This document shows positions 35,631-43,435 of a DNA stretch of 64,000 nt, piece by piece. The DNA lies in the NCBI GenBank assembly GCA_044220975.1, contig JBGAPZ010000004.1, positions 1 to 64,000 of the forward strand, written 5' to 3'. Both the position numbers and the translations under genes were made by a program. The notes under the pieces were generated by a model. The model was not told the DNA's origin. It searched no databases and saw nothing but the letters and a program-made list of their open reading frames with translations. This DNA is from SZUA-430 sp044220975. Lineage in GTDB: Bacteria > Pseudomonadota > Alphaproteobacteria > Micropepsales > Micropepsaceae. Numbering within the stretch: the first letter of the stretch is position 1; the number at the start of each line of letters is the position of its first letter.

Positions 35631-36667
35631 GCGACGATGCGCTTCGTCAATGTCAGCGCTGCTTGGCGCCGCTGGCGGTCGGTACCTTGCTTCGCCATTT
35701 TCCGCAAAGCACCGCGACCGGCAGCGTCGAGGTTTTCCAAGGCCTCGCTGGCCCGGAAGCGAACCCACCATTGTTCGTCGTCGACAAGCGGTACGATGAG
35801 TGGAACGAGATCGTAGAGGCCCAACCTGCCGGCGGTGTCGGCCGCAGCAGCGCGTACGAACCAGCTTTTGTCGCGCAGGCATAGGGCAATTGCATCTCGC
35901 GACTTGAGATCGGACAGTCTCGCGAAGGCGCGCAAGGCGGCCGCGCGCAAGTCTGGTTCGGGGGCCAGCACCAGGTTCTGGATTGCGGAAATGTGGCGGC
36001 TGTCGCCCGTTGCCGCCAATGTTTCTATGGCCTTTGCGCGTATGAAGGGATGCAACGATTTCTGCCGCACGACGGCGATGACGGCATCGGGTTGGTTTTC
36101 GCAGTAGTCGCGCAGGATCTGCCCGAGGCGAACGGGTATGCCGTGCCCTTTGCGTACGAGGGCAGCGAGCAATTCGCCGAGCGGCGGGGCGGCGTTGAGG
36201 CTCACGAGACTGCTGGCTGCGGCCAGCCGCACGTCCAGGTCACGGTCGCGAAGCGCGCGAAGCAAAGCGTTGCGCGTTTCGGCTGAGGGAAAATAGCGAA
36301 GTGCCTCGGCCGCCGTCACACGCTTCGACTGATTCAACTGGCGCAAGCCCTGGCGCAAGCGGGCTTCAATATTGCGCCGGTGCATCAAAGCGACCAAACG
36401 CTTACGGGACTCGCCGTCGATTTGCATCAAGAGATCAAGTGCGACGGTAATGAAGCCGGGTCGGTCCAACGCGGCCTCGGCCATCGGATCTTCCGATCTC
36501 ATCGCGATATGCGTAATCAGCTTCTCCCGCAACGAAGCGCAAATCGCCGCCTGACGGCGCAAGCGGCGTTCGCGAAAGACCCGCACGATGATCAAGCTGA
36601 AGACGGCGAGCAAAGCCCATATGGCCAAGAGGATAGACACAGTCCAAATACCTTGCAGCAGGGTCAT
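35627..36667 (-). CDS. HEAT-repeat membrane protein
   Basis: The 346-residue protein has one N-terminal transmembrane helix (about residues 5-28, WTVSILLAIWALLAVFSLIIV) and a cytosolic all-helical domain. At least five HEAT-type helix pairs can be seen, for example ALRDRDLDVRLAAASSLVSL, IRAKAIETLAATGD, LRAAALRAFARLSD and WWVRFRASEALENL. HEAT domains are protein docking scaffolds, so it probably holds a partner against the synthase. The ATG at 36667 overlaps the upstream stop by 4 bp; the GT2 start likewise overlaps its own stop. All three genes are translationally coupled. Confidence 0.8.
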   Translation of the reverse strand: MTLLQGIWTVSILLAIWALLAVFSLIIVRVFRERRLRRQAAICASLREKLITHIAMRSEDPMAEAALDRPGFITVALDLLMQIDGESRKRLVALMHRRNIEARLRQGLRQLNQSKRVTAAEALRYFPSAETRNALLRALRDRDLDVRLAAASSLVSLNAAPPLGELLAALVRKGHGIPVRLGQILRDYCENQPDAVIAVVRQKSLHPFIRAKAIETLAATGDSRHISAIQNLVLAPEPDLRAAALRAFARLSDLKSRDAIALCLRDKSWFVRAAAADTAGRLGLYDLVPLIVPLVDDEQWWVRFRASEALENLDAAGRGALRKMAKQGTDRQRRQAALTLTKRIVA

Positions 36668-37881
36668 GATGGTTGAAGCTGATAAGACAGCGCGAGCGTG
36701 CCGCTCGAGCGGTCGTATAGTCCTTCGAGTTCGTCGTGTGTGTACGAGGCGGATGCCGTTAGTTGCGGCGACAACGACAACTGCACAGTTGCGAAGACAC
36801 TGCGCGCGGCAAACGTTCGGCCGTCGGAGGTGTCCGGCGCATTCGCCCAACCGCCGCGAAGTGCGAGTTTCTCGCTTGGACGGACGCGGATTTGGACGAG
36901 TTGGCCTGTTTGGTAGTTGCCGCTTTCGTCGACAACGTTGATCGCCTCGGCGGCCGCCGCCAAGTTGCCGTCGCAAAATTCGGCTTCTACGCCTAGAATG
37001 GCCGACGTGACGTCGCCGACATCGTAGATGGCATACCGTGCGGCGGCGGTGAGGCGAAGCGCGTAAAGGGGGCCTTCATGCGCGACGACGTCCCAAGTAC
37101 CCCCGGTGCCCAGCATCAACTTCGGTTTGAAGGCAGCTGTCGTGGAGGCTCCCGCCGTGACGTATGCGCCAATGACTGCGGCTGGGCGCGTGTCCAGTCG
37201 TGCCACGACGAACGTGTCGTCGCGATCGAAACGGGACGCTTGTTCGAGGCTTGCAGAGAGCGTGTCGCCTGAGGGCGTTTCGAAAGCGGCTTCGAGCGCC
37301 GCTTCACGCCAGGGCGGCCGTCCGCCGGAAAGACTGGTGTAGGAAACCAATCCTCCGAAGCGCACAAGCCGAATGCCTGCTTTACGGGCGTTCAACGGTT
37401 CGATCCGAGGTGCGGTCGTCGGCTTGAAGCGACCCGCCAGCGCGATCACGTCTTCGCGTTCCGGGTGCTCGCGCAACAAGGCCTTGGTGCGCGCTTCCGC
37501 TTCGAGCAAGCGGCCTTGGAACAGGTCGATGTAAGCGAGCGCGATCTCTACGTCGACGTAGCCAGGTGCCAAGCGTTCGGCGCGCCGCAACTGCCGCTCG
37601 GCCGCGTCCATGCGCTTTACTGCGATGAACGCGAGCGCAAGTTGCAAGCGAATGTCCGCGTTCTCCGGTTCGCGCGCCGCGGCGAGCGACAGCAGAACGA
37701 TCGCATCGTCGGGATGGCCGTTCTTCCGTTCCGTGACGCCGCGATCGTACAACGCTTGCGCCGTCGGTTGCGGTTCATTTGCGTCGGCGCGAGCCGTTGC
37801 CGGATCGAGCGCGATGACAAGCGTTGCGACAATGAAAGTCCAGAGTGAGACTTGCCGGCGCGAACGCAAGTTGTGTCGCAT
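36664..37881 (-). CDS. TPR plus YaiO-like outer-membrane barrel protein
   Basis: The 405-residue protein has a signal peptide (to about residue 33, ATARA-DA) and two to three TPR units (ALYDRGVTERKNGHPDDAIVLL, IRLQLALAFIAVKRMDAAERQL, VEIALAYIDLFQGRLLEAEA). A C-terminal barrel of about twelve strands ends in TLALSYQLQPS. The organisation resembles YaiO/BcsC/PgaA-type exporters: periplasmic TPR followed by an outer-membrane pore. Start taken as the ATG at 37881 because it opens the signal peptide; a TTG at 37962 is also in frame. It is the first gene of the coupled operon and the likely exit channel. Confidence 0.77.
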   Translation of the reverse strand: MRHNLRSRRQVSLWTFIVATLVIALDPATARADANEPQPTAQALYDRGVTERKNGHPDDAIVLLSLAAAREPENADIRLQLALAFIAVKRMDAAERQLRRAERLAPGYVDVEIALAYIDLFQGRLLEAEARTKALLREHPEREDVIALAGRFKPTTAPRIEPLNARKAGIRLVRFGGLVSYTSLSGGRPPWREAALEAAFETPSGDTLSASLEQASRFDRDDTFVVARLDTRPAAVIGAYVTAGASTTAAFKPKLMLGTGGTWDVVAHEGPLYALRLTAAARYAIYDVGDVTSAILGVEAEFCDGNLAAAAEAINVVDESGNYQTGQLVQIRVRPSEKLALRGGWANAPDTSDGRTFAARSVFATVQLSLSPQLTASASYTHDELEGLYDRSSGTLALSYQLQPS

Positions 37882-38400
37882 GGATGGAGAGTCCGAACCT
37901 GACGCTGATTTAGCAAAGAGTAATGTTGAAGGTCGCGGGTTGCAGTTAAGGCATGGTTGCAATTCGCCGACGGACTTCGGCTTCGTCTCGCGGGGTCAGA
38001 GTGAACTTGTTCGTGCGTTGCGGGCGCGAGTGGGAAATCTGCGCGGCGGCCTTGGGGATGGCTCAATCTCCCTTTCGGCCGCCGCGCGCGTCAAGCACCG
38101 GACCTCAATTCGGCCACGGGGTTCGCCACCGACCCTTGGTCCGCCGCTCGCCGATCGTGTCGTCCGTACACGGACGTACAGCCTTGATTGGGCGCGTGCG
38201 GCAGCGACTCGGAGGCCAAATTCCTTGTTGCTGCCGCACGCGAAACGACATCCGACCGCTTCCTGGGCAAAATGTTGGAAGCGATTACGTTGTCTCTGCT
38301 TCGAGCGCATGCCGGCCAGGCGCCGCGCTCGGGATCATCATGTGCGTTTGTCGACGTCGTTCAAGAACGAATGGGTAAGCAAATTGCAAACGCGATCAGG
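37882..38400. other. 519-nt region upstream of the YaiO-like operon
   Basis: No convincing gene. It holds GGGTCAGAGTGAA at 37993-38005, a third copy of the terminal sequence of the transposase element at 38401-39203. A small inverted repeat GTCCGT-AC-ACGGAC lies at 38162-38175. The promoter of the YaiO-like/HEAT/GT2 operon must lie at its left side, but I see no clear boxes. Confidence 0.4.
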
Positions 38401-39203
38401 GGGTCGGAGTCGAGATCACGCCACCTGACGCGAAGCTTGTTTCGGCGGGCGCCCCTTGGGTAATGGCCCGACGCGGCGGCCCAGCGCCTGCGCAATGTCG
38501 TTTTTGAACTCGTCGCGGCCGAGCGCCCATCCACCGTTTGTCGCGGCTCGCAACGCGACGACGAATTCTTCGTCCAGCTTCACGTCACAGAGCGCTTGAT
38601 AGGCTTGCTGGCGTTCCAAGTCGGTGGCGCCGAGATTGCGATACATGGCGTGTGGCGTAATCAAAGCGTCATGCTCGCCGTAGGCGTTCGCGCGATAGCT
38701 CGACCATTGGTAGTCGCGCTGGTGCTTGACGATGTTCGCACGCACCGGGTTCACTTCGATGTAGCGGCTGCACGGCAGGAAGCAGGTTTCGGTGTCGATC
38801 ATCGCCGCGCGATAGCGCCCCTCCCACATCGTGCCGGAGCGTCCATAGGACCAGTTCACATGGCGAACATAGCGCCGCCCCAGCGATTGCATCGTCTTGG
38901 GTAAGCTGTCCTCGTCGCGCGGCGTGACGAGGAGATGCACATGGTTCGGCATGAGGACGTAGGCGTGGATTGCGCAACCGTTCACAACCGAGGCTAGGTG
39001 CAGCCACTCGCGATACCGCGCGTAATCATCGGGCGCAAAGAAGATCGGCCGACGGTCATTGCCGCGCTGAATGACGTGCAACGGCTGATCCGGAAGGAAA
39101 ATTCGACCTAGTCGCGCCATACGTGTGCCTCTCCAAGCGATTCGCTCACGAGTGTTCACACAGATGATAGGCCAATCCAGATGAGATAAATCTACTCTGA
39201 CCC
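38401..39203 (-). mobile_element. REP-associated tyrosine transposase element with inverted ends
   Basis: The left end GGGTCGGAGTCGA (38401-38413) and right end TCTACTCTGACCC (39191-39203) are inverted copies matching at 11 of 13 positions. They enclose only the transposase gene. No target-site duplication is evident, as expected for Y1 HUH transposases. A third, direct copy lies at 37993-38005. Confidence 0.65.
38416..39120 (-). CDS. REP-associated tyrosine transposase (RAYT, Y1 HUH family)
   Basis: The 234-residue protein has the HUH metal-binding motif in YVLMPNHVHLLV (about residues 54-65), the conserved start PDQPLHVIQRGNDRR, and the catalytic-tyrosine helix region RRYVRHVNWSYGRSGTMWEGRYR (in part). 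The C-terminus is basic (RRVGPLPKGRPPKQASRQVA). RAYTs are domesticated or semi-mobile relatives of IS200/IS605 enzymes acting on REP hairpins by single-strand transfer. Start set at the ATG 39120, where homology begins; the frame is open 13 codons more. The gene appears intact, with no frameshift. Confidence 0.9.
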   Translation of the reverse strand: MARLGRIFLPDQPLHVIQRGNDRRPIFFAPDDYARYREWLHLASVVNGCAIHAYVLMPNHVHLLVTPRDEDSLPKTMQSLGRRYVRHVNWSYGRSGTMWEGRYRAAMIDTETCFLPCSRYIEVNPVRANIVKHQRDYQWSSYRANAYGEHDALITPHAMYRNLGATDLERQQAYQALCDVKLDEEFVVALRAATNGGWALGRDEFKNDIAQALGRRVGPLPKGRPPKQASRQVA

Positions 39204-39844
39204 TAATGCTTGTCAGGGCAGTTTGATCGCCACCCTGTCACTATCGTCGCGTGCTGCAAGTAGACGTTCAATATCCGCCCGGTCAAGTTGTGGCTCTAAA
39301 TCTACGCCGTCGGGCCGTGAGTTCGCTTCATCCAGCTGAGGATGCAGAGCGACCAACGCAGACCGCAACGACGCGGCTTTGCGTCAGACGACAGTTGTTG
39401 GTCGCGCTCATTCGTTCATTGTTGTCAGTCGGTTGCAGAACCAAGCGAAGAGGAACTGCGAGTTTCTGCTGAAGCTCCAGGTGCGCATCGGGACGTGCGC
39501 GTCCACGGGTTCCTCAGAAAATCTCTTGGGCTAAAGTTCCACGCAGGTGTTAGATCGTTCACTGTGACTAGCGTCATTTGAAATGGCGAAGTGTGTGCGA
39601 TGAGCAAGCGCGCAGTCTCCGGACCGGTTCCGAAATATAACGATTTTCTTGCGCGTGTGATGCCGCGACTCCACAGCGCTCTCGATCAAAAAAAAGCCGC
39701 AACCAACATTGCGTCGAAGGGACGTTGCCGATCAGGAAATAATGCTCAACCGGCAAGCGTAATTGGAGGCATTGACCTGCCACCGGAAACAGCTTGCCGA
39801 TATTGTGATCGAGCAATAGCAAGATTGACCAATAGGATTGTCCT
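39204..39844. other. 641-nt region without a convincing gene
   Basis: Lower in GC than its surroundings in places. A 77-to-85-codon open frame at about 39591-39848 has no recognisable domain and poor composition, so I do not call it. The region separates the transposase from the tandem LuxR genes and must contain their promoter; I could not see a lux-box-like palindrome. Confidence 0.4.
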
Positions 39845-40582
39845 GTGAGGGCCGCACGAAATTCTCGCAGCCGCGGCGCGCTTGCTGACGTCAGCGATGC
39901 CGCCGGCACTGTGGACGCGCTTCGCGTCGATCTCGCACTGCGGGATTTTGTCCGGCGGCTGGACGAAGCGCCTTCTCGCGAGGACATATGGAAGTCCATG
40001 TCTCTATTGGGGGCTCTGTTCCACCTGCCTCATGTTTACTGTGCGCAGCGTGGCGAAGGCGGCGCGAACGTGTGTTTGACCGCGCCGTCGAGCCAAAGGC
40101 GCGTTACCAATACCCTTGCGAAGCCCCCGCTGGCGAACGCGTTGTCGACGTCCATGAACCCCATTTCGCTCCGCGATGCGGTCAAGCTCTTGGAGCCGGA
40201 CTGGTGGGAACCGCCGGAACTCGCTGGTCTTCAGGCGGTCGCGGTAAATGTCGAACCGTCGTCTATGGGCAGCCTCCATGTCATTTTCTTCGGCCGGCAA
40301 GGTGTTGTGAACGGCCTGTCGAAGTCGCTGCTTTTTCTCGGGGCTCATTTAGCGGCGCATCGTTGGGCCGCCGCAGGCCGACCGCTGGAGGGGCCGCGCG
40401 CGTTGACGACCCGCGAGCGGCAGATCCTCGATCTGGCAAAAGGCGGATTGACCGATCCGAAAATCGGAAAGACGCTGGGCATCAGCACACGGACAGTTCG
40501 TTTTCATTTGAGCAACGCGATTCGAAAGGTGGGGGCCGAGACGCGGGCACAGCTAATCGCCAAGTCCAGTCAACGGTCTTGA
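39845..40582 (+). CDS. LuxR-family transcriptional regulator (first of tandem pair)
   Basis: The 245-residue protein has an N-terminal alpha/beta sensory domain (about residues 28-165) in the position of an autoinducer-binding domain. The C-terminal LuxR-type helix-turn-helix is LTTRERQILDLAKGGLTD, KIGKTLGISTRTVRFHLSNAIRKVGAETRAQ (in parts; residues about 185-238). Of the canonical acyl-homoserine-lactone pocket only a Trp-Trp pair (DWWEPPE) is suggestive. No luxI lies nearby, so it would be a LuxR solo. The start is a GTG without a strong ribosome site. A related regulator follows after 12 nt. Confidence 0.85.
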   Translation: MRAARNSRSRGALADVSDAAGTVDALRVDLALRDFVRRLDEAPSREDIWKSMSLLGALFHLPHVYCAQRGEGGANVCLTAPSSQRRVTNTLAKPPLANALSTSMNPISLRDAVKLLEPDWWEPPELAGLQAVAVNVEPSSMGSLHVIFFGRQGVVNGLSKSLLFLGAHLAAHRWAAAGRPLEGPRALTTRERQILDLAKGGLTDPKIGKTLGISTRTVRFHLSNAIRKVGAETRAQLIAKSSQRS

Positions 40583-40594
40583 AGTGACGTCACT

Positions 40595-41284
40595 ATGATT
40601 GACGCTTTGAACGCATACGTGGAAGCAAGCTTCGCTGCCCTTTCACAAGACCAGCTGACGTCGAGCTACTCCAAGCTTGCGGCGGACCTTGGTTACTCGG
40701 GAACTTTCATCTTCGACTCAGAGAAATTGGATACGGCCTTTGCGTCGTCGATTGTCTTTTCATCGGTGCATCGACCGATGTTGACGGCGCTTGATGCAAA
40801 AACGCCTGTTGTGAGTCATCCACTGACACGGCTTGCGGGAGAAATCGACTTTCCCTTCAACGTTCACGATGCTTGCGAACGCCTGGGCCTTACCGAGCGG
40901 GAAATACGTTATGGTCTGCTGGCTCCCATTCAAGATACGGAGATCATGATCTTTCCCGTTCACCGCCAGGGCAAACTGGTATTGCTCGTCGGCTGCAGCG
41001 GTGCAGAGCCCGATCAGACTGCAGTGGGACGCGCGATGCTTCATTCGGGCGCCCATGTTCTCTTTGACCGCTACAAATCGATCGGCGAGGACTTGCCGTT
41101 GCCGCGGCGTCCTGCCGATTGTTTGTTCTGGGCGGCGCAGGGGAAGACCTACGCTCAAATCGGCGAGATTCTTGGTCTTTCGACGCGGACCGTTCGCGCC
41201 GACCTTGCCAAGGCCAAGCTCGCGCTCAATGCGCGCACAAAAGCCGAGGCGATCGCAAAAGCTATCGGGCGGAGCGCTGCCTAA
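40595..41284 (+). CDS. LuxR-family transcriptional regulator (second of tandem pair)
   Basis: The 229-residue protein has the same layout: an N-terminal sensory domain (residues about 10-165, including GYSGTFIFDSEKL and TEIMIFPVHRQGKLVLLVG) and a LuxR-type HTH, CLFWAAQGKTYAQIGEILGLSTRTVRADLAKAKL (in parts). The usual L-T-x-R-E turn before the HTH is replaced by LPRRPADCLFW. It is 12 nt behind its neighbour and thus in one operon. It could heterodimerise with the first regulator. It ends 4 bp inside the convergent nitronate monooxygenase gene. Confidence 0.82.
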   Translation: MIDALNAYVEASFAALSQDQLTSSYSKLAADLGYSGTFIFDSEKLDTAFASSIVFSSVHRPMLTALDAKTPVVSHPLTRLAGEIDFPFNVHDACERLGLTEREIRYGLLAPIQDTEIMIFPVHRQGKLVLLVGCSGAEPDQTAVGRAMLHSGAHVLFDRYKSIGEDLPLPRRPADCLFWAAQGKTYAQIGEILGLSTRTVRADLAKAKLALNARTKAEAIAKAIGRSAA

Positions 41285-42267
41285 GAGATCGCGCGGTTCA
41301 GCTTGCCGCGGATGATTTCTTTGGCTTCATGGACAATGCGGTCGACCAATTCCTTGCACGACGGGATGTCGTTGATTAGGCCTTGAACCTGGCCTGCCGA
41401 CCAAATGCCGGCGTCGATGTCGCCGGTCTCGAGGACGCCCTTGCCGCGCGTGCCGGCAACGAGCTCGCGCACTTGTTCGAACTTGGCGCCACCGTGCTTC
41501 ATGCCTTCGCGCTCGATCTCGACAACCTTTTGGCTGATCGCGTTGCGGCCGACACGTGCCGTATTGTGCATGGTGCGGAAGATCAGGTCGGTCGCGCGCT
41601 CGTCGTTGGCGACGATCTGCTCCTTCACCTTTTGGTGGATCGGCGCTTCCTTCGTGCACATGAAGCGCGTGCCCATGTTGACGCCGTCGGCACCGAGAGC
41701 CAGTGCGGCAACGAGGCCGCGGCCGTCGGCGAAGCCGCCGGAGGCCAGCATTGGGATCGTGAGTTTGTTCGCGGCGGCGGGGATCAGGATCAAGCCCGGC
41801 ACGTCGTCTTCGCCGGGGTGGCCCGCGCATTCGAACCCGTCGATCGAGACGCAGTCGACGCCGATCGACTGGGCCTTCACCGCATGGCGAACGCTCGTGC
41901 ATTTGTGAATGATCTTGATGCCGGCTTCGCGAAAGGCCGGCATATGGGGTTGCGGGTTGTTGCCGGCAGTTTCGACGATTTTCACGCCGCCTTCGATGAT
42001 CGCTTGGCGATACTCGTCGTACGGCACCGGGTTGATCGTGGGCAGGATCGTCAGGTTCACGCCGAACGGCTTGTTCGTCATTTCGCGGGTGCGCTTGATC
42101 TCTTTCGCGAGGTGCTCCGGCGTCGGCTGGGTGAGGGCCGTAATGAAACCCAGCGCTCCAGCATTCGCGACAGCAGAGACGAGTTCCGCCTTGCCGACGT
42201 TTTGCATGCCCCCTTGCACGATGGGGTAGTCGACACCGAACATTTCGGTGAAACGGGTCTTCAGCAT
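41281..42267 (-). CDS. Nitronate monooxygenase family flavoprotein
   Basis: The 328-residue FMN-dependent TIM barrel begins FGVDYPIVQGGMQNVGKAEL and has IKIIHKCTSVRHAVKAQSIGVD, GGFADGRGLVAALALGADGVNMGTRF (in part) and the DGFECAGHPGEDDV loop. These are standard features of nitronate monooxygenase/2-nitropropane dioxygenase proteins, which detoxify propionate-3-nitronate. The same family includes enoyl-ACP reductase FabK, so the reaction is family-level only. Start set at the ATG 42267; a longer frame upstream is shadow sequence over the spacer and the TraB gene. Confidence 0.9.
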   Translation of the reverse strand: MLKTRFTEMFGVDYPIVQGGMQNVGKAELVSAVANAGALGFITALTQPTPEHLAKEIKRTREMTNKPFGVNLTILPTINPVPYDEYRQAIIEGGVKIVETAGNNPQPHMPAFREAGIKIIHKCTSVRHAVKAQSIGVDCVSIDGFECAGHPGEDDVPGLILIPAAANKLTIPMLASGGFADGRGLVAALALGADGVNMGTRFMCTKEAPIHQKVKEQIVANDERATDLIFRTMHNTARVGRNAISQKVVEIEREGMKHGGAKFEQVRELVAGTRGKGVLETGDIDAGIWSAGQVQGLINDIPSCKELVDRIVHEAKEIIRGKLNRAIS

Positions 42268-42353
42268 AAGGCGCGGCTCCGGATGCGTTGAATGGCGGAT
42301 AGGCCAAGAGTGGCTTGTCTGTCCGAAGGTGGCAAGCGCTGCGATGGTTGCCG

Positions 42354-43292
42354 CTACGGCCCTTCGATTTTGATGCCTTTCGCGCGCAGCATGGCAATGA
42401 GGCTGTCGCCGCCCACCAAATGTCCCGCGCCGACTATGATCACTTGGGTCTTGCCGTCGGCGATCATGCGCTCGATTTGCGGAAGCCATTTGACGTGGCG
42501 ATCGTGGAAGATGGCTTTTTGCAGGGCTGGAAAATCTGATAGTTCGCCGTGCAGGCCACGATCGAGAGCCGCAACGTCACCCCTTCGCCACGCATCGAGA
42601 AGTCTGTCGAGTGAGCCTTGCTTGCTGATGTCTTTGAGCGTCGACACCAGGAGCTGAAGCTGTTGGCTTTCGGGAAGTTCGGCGAAGATGCGCAGTTGGC
42701 TTTCGGTGGATTCAAGCGCACCGCGTTCCTTTCCCGCTTCCTTGCCCCACATCCAGAGCTGCATGTCGACGCCCGCGACTTCTGTCGCTATCGCGTTCGG
42801 GTCGACGGGTTTGCCGTTCTTCGAAGACTGTTTGACGAGGCTGAGCGAGGTCAACGTAATTGCCGCGAGCCATGGACGCATGCGGTCGACGCTGGCCGGC
42901 GGTAGACCGAGCGAGGTGGCGAGCTCATCGAGCTTCAGGCGATATTCCGGGGCAAGCATTTTGCGCAGGCTTTTGTCCGACGGAAGGAAGCCGAGTTGAG
43001 TGACGATCCCCATCGTTGCGGCAGGGTTCATTGCCTCGTCGAGGTCGACCTCGAACACCAGGCGTTGAGCGCGTTGGAGTGCCGCTTCAAGCTCCGGACG
43101 CTTCCAGTGCAATCCCTTTGGCAGGATGTGAATGGAGCCGAATAGGTAGATGTCGCCCTTCTGACCGGCGATCTTCCAAAGGGCGGGGTTTGCTGCGGTC
43201 TCGCGCGCTGTGACAGGCGCGACGACAAAAAGAAGAGCGACGAGGGCGGCCGCGCATATCGCTGCCGCTCCTACAACCAGTTTGCGGATCAT
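42354..43292 (-). CDS. TraB/GumN family protein
   Basis: The 312-residue protein has a signal peptide or anchor (residues 1-29). The TraB/GumN motifs are LFGSIHILPKGLHW near residue 49, VFEVDLDEAMNPA, and near the C-terminus VIIVGAGHLVGGDSLIAML. The two conserved GxxH sites and the EVD acid are thought to bind metal in this Tiki-like fold, and some members are proteases. In bacteria the function is poorly known. Start chosen at the ATG at 43292 for the signal sequence. It is divergent from prfC. Confidence 0.85.
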   Translation of the reverse strand: MIRKLVVGAAAICAAALVALLFVVAPVTARETAANPALWKIAGQKGDIYLFGSIHILPKGLHWKRPELEAALQRAQRLVFEVDLDEAMNPAATMGIVTQLGFLPSDKSLRKMLAPEYRLKLDELATSLGLPPASVDRMRPWLAAITLTSLSLVKQSSKNGKPVDPNAIATEVAGVDMQLWMWGKEAGKERGALESTESQLRIFAELPESQQLQLLVSTLKDISKQGSLDRLLDAWRRGDVAALDRGLHGELSDFPALQKAIFHDRHVKWLPQIERMIADGKTQVIIVGAGHLVGGDSLIAMLRAKGIKIEGP

Positions 43293-43435
43293 TCGATTTT
43301 CCCTATCCCGATGCCATTCTAGCGGTTGGGGACCAGCAAATCCGTCGCGATGGGGTGACAGGTGACTTGCGATTTCGCGTTTGGTTCGCTGTCGGGAATC
43401 CGCTAAAAGGCGCGCCTTCCTGAGGACTGACTGCC

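Noticed and set aside
37610..38428. 272-codon open frame on the plus strand
   Set aside because: Composition is Arg/Ser-rich, no domain; overlaps the YaiO-like gene antisense and the adjacent spacer.
39591..39848. Possible 85-residue protein upstream of the LuxR pair
   Set aside because: No ribosome site, no domain, and weak composition; more likely part of the regulatory spacer.
42268..42489. N-terminal extension of the nitronate monooxygenase
   Set aside because: No family similarity, His/Arg-rich, and lies over the TraB/GumN gene; FGVDYPIVQGGM starts right after the ATG at 42267.
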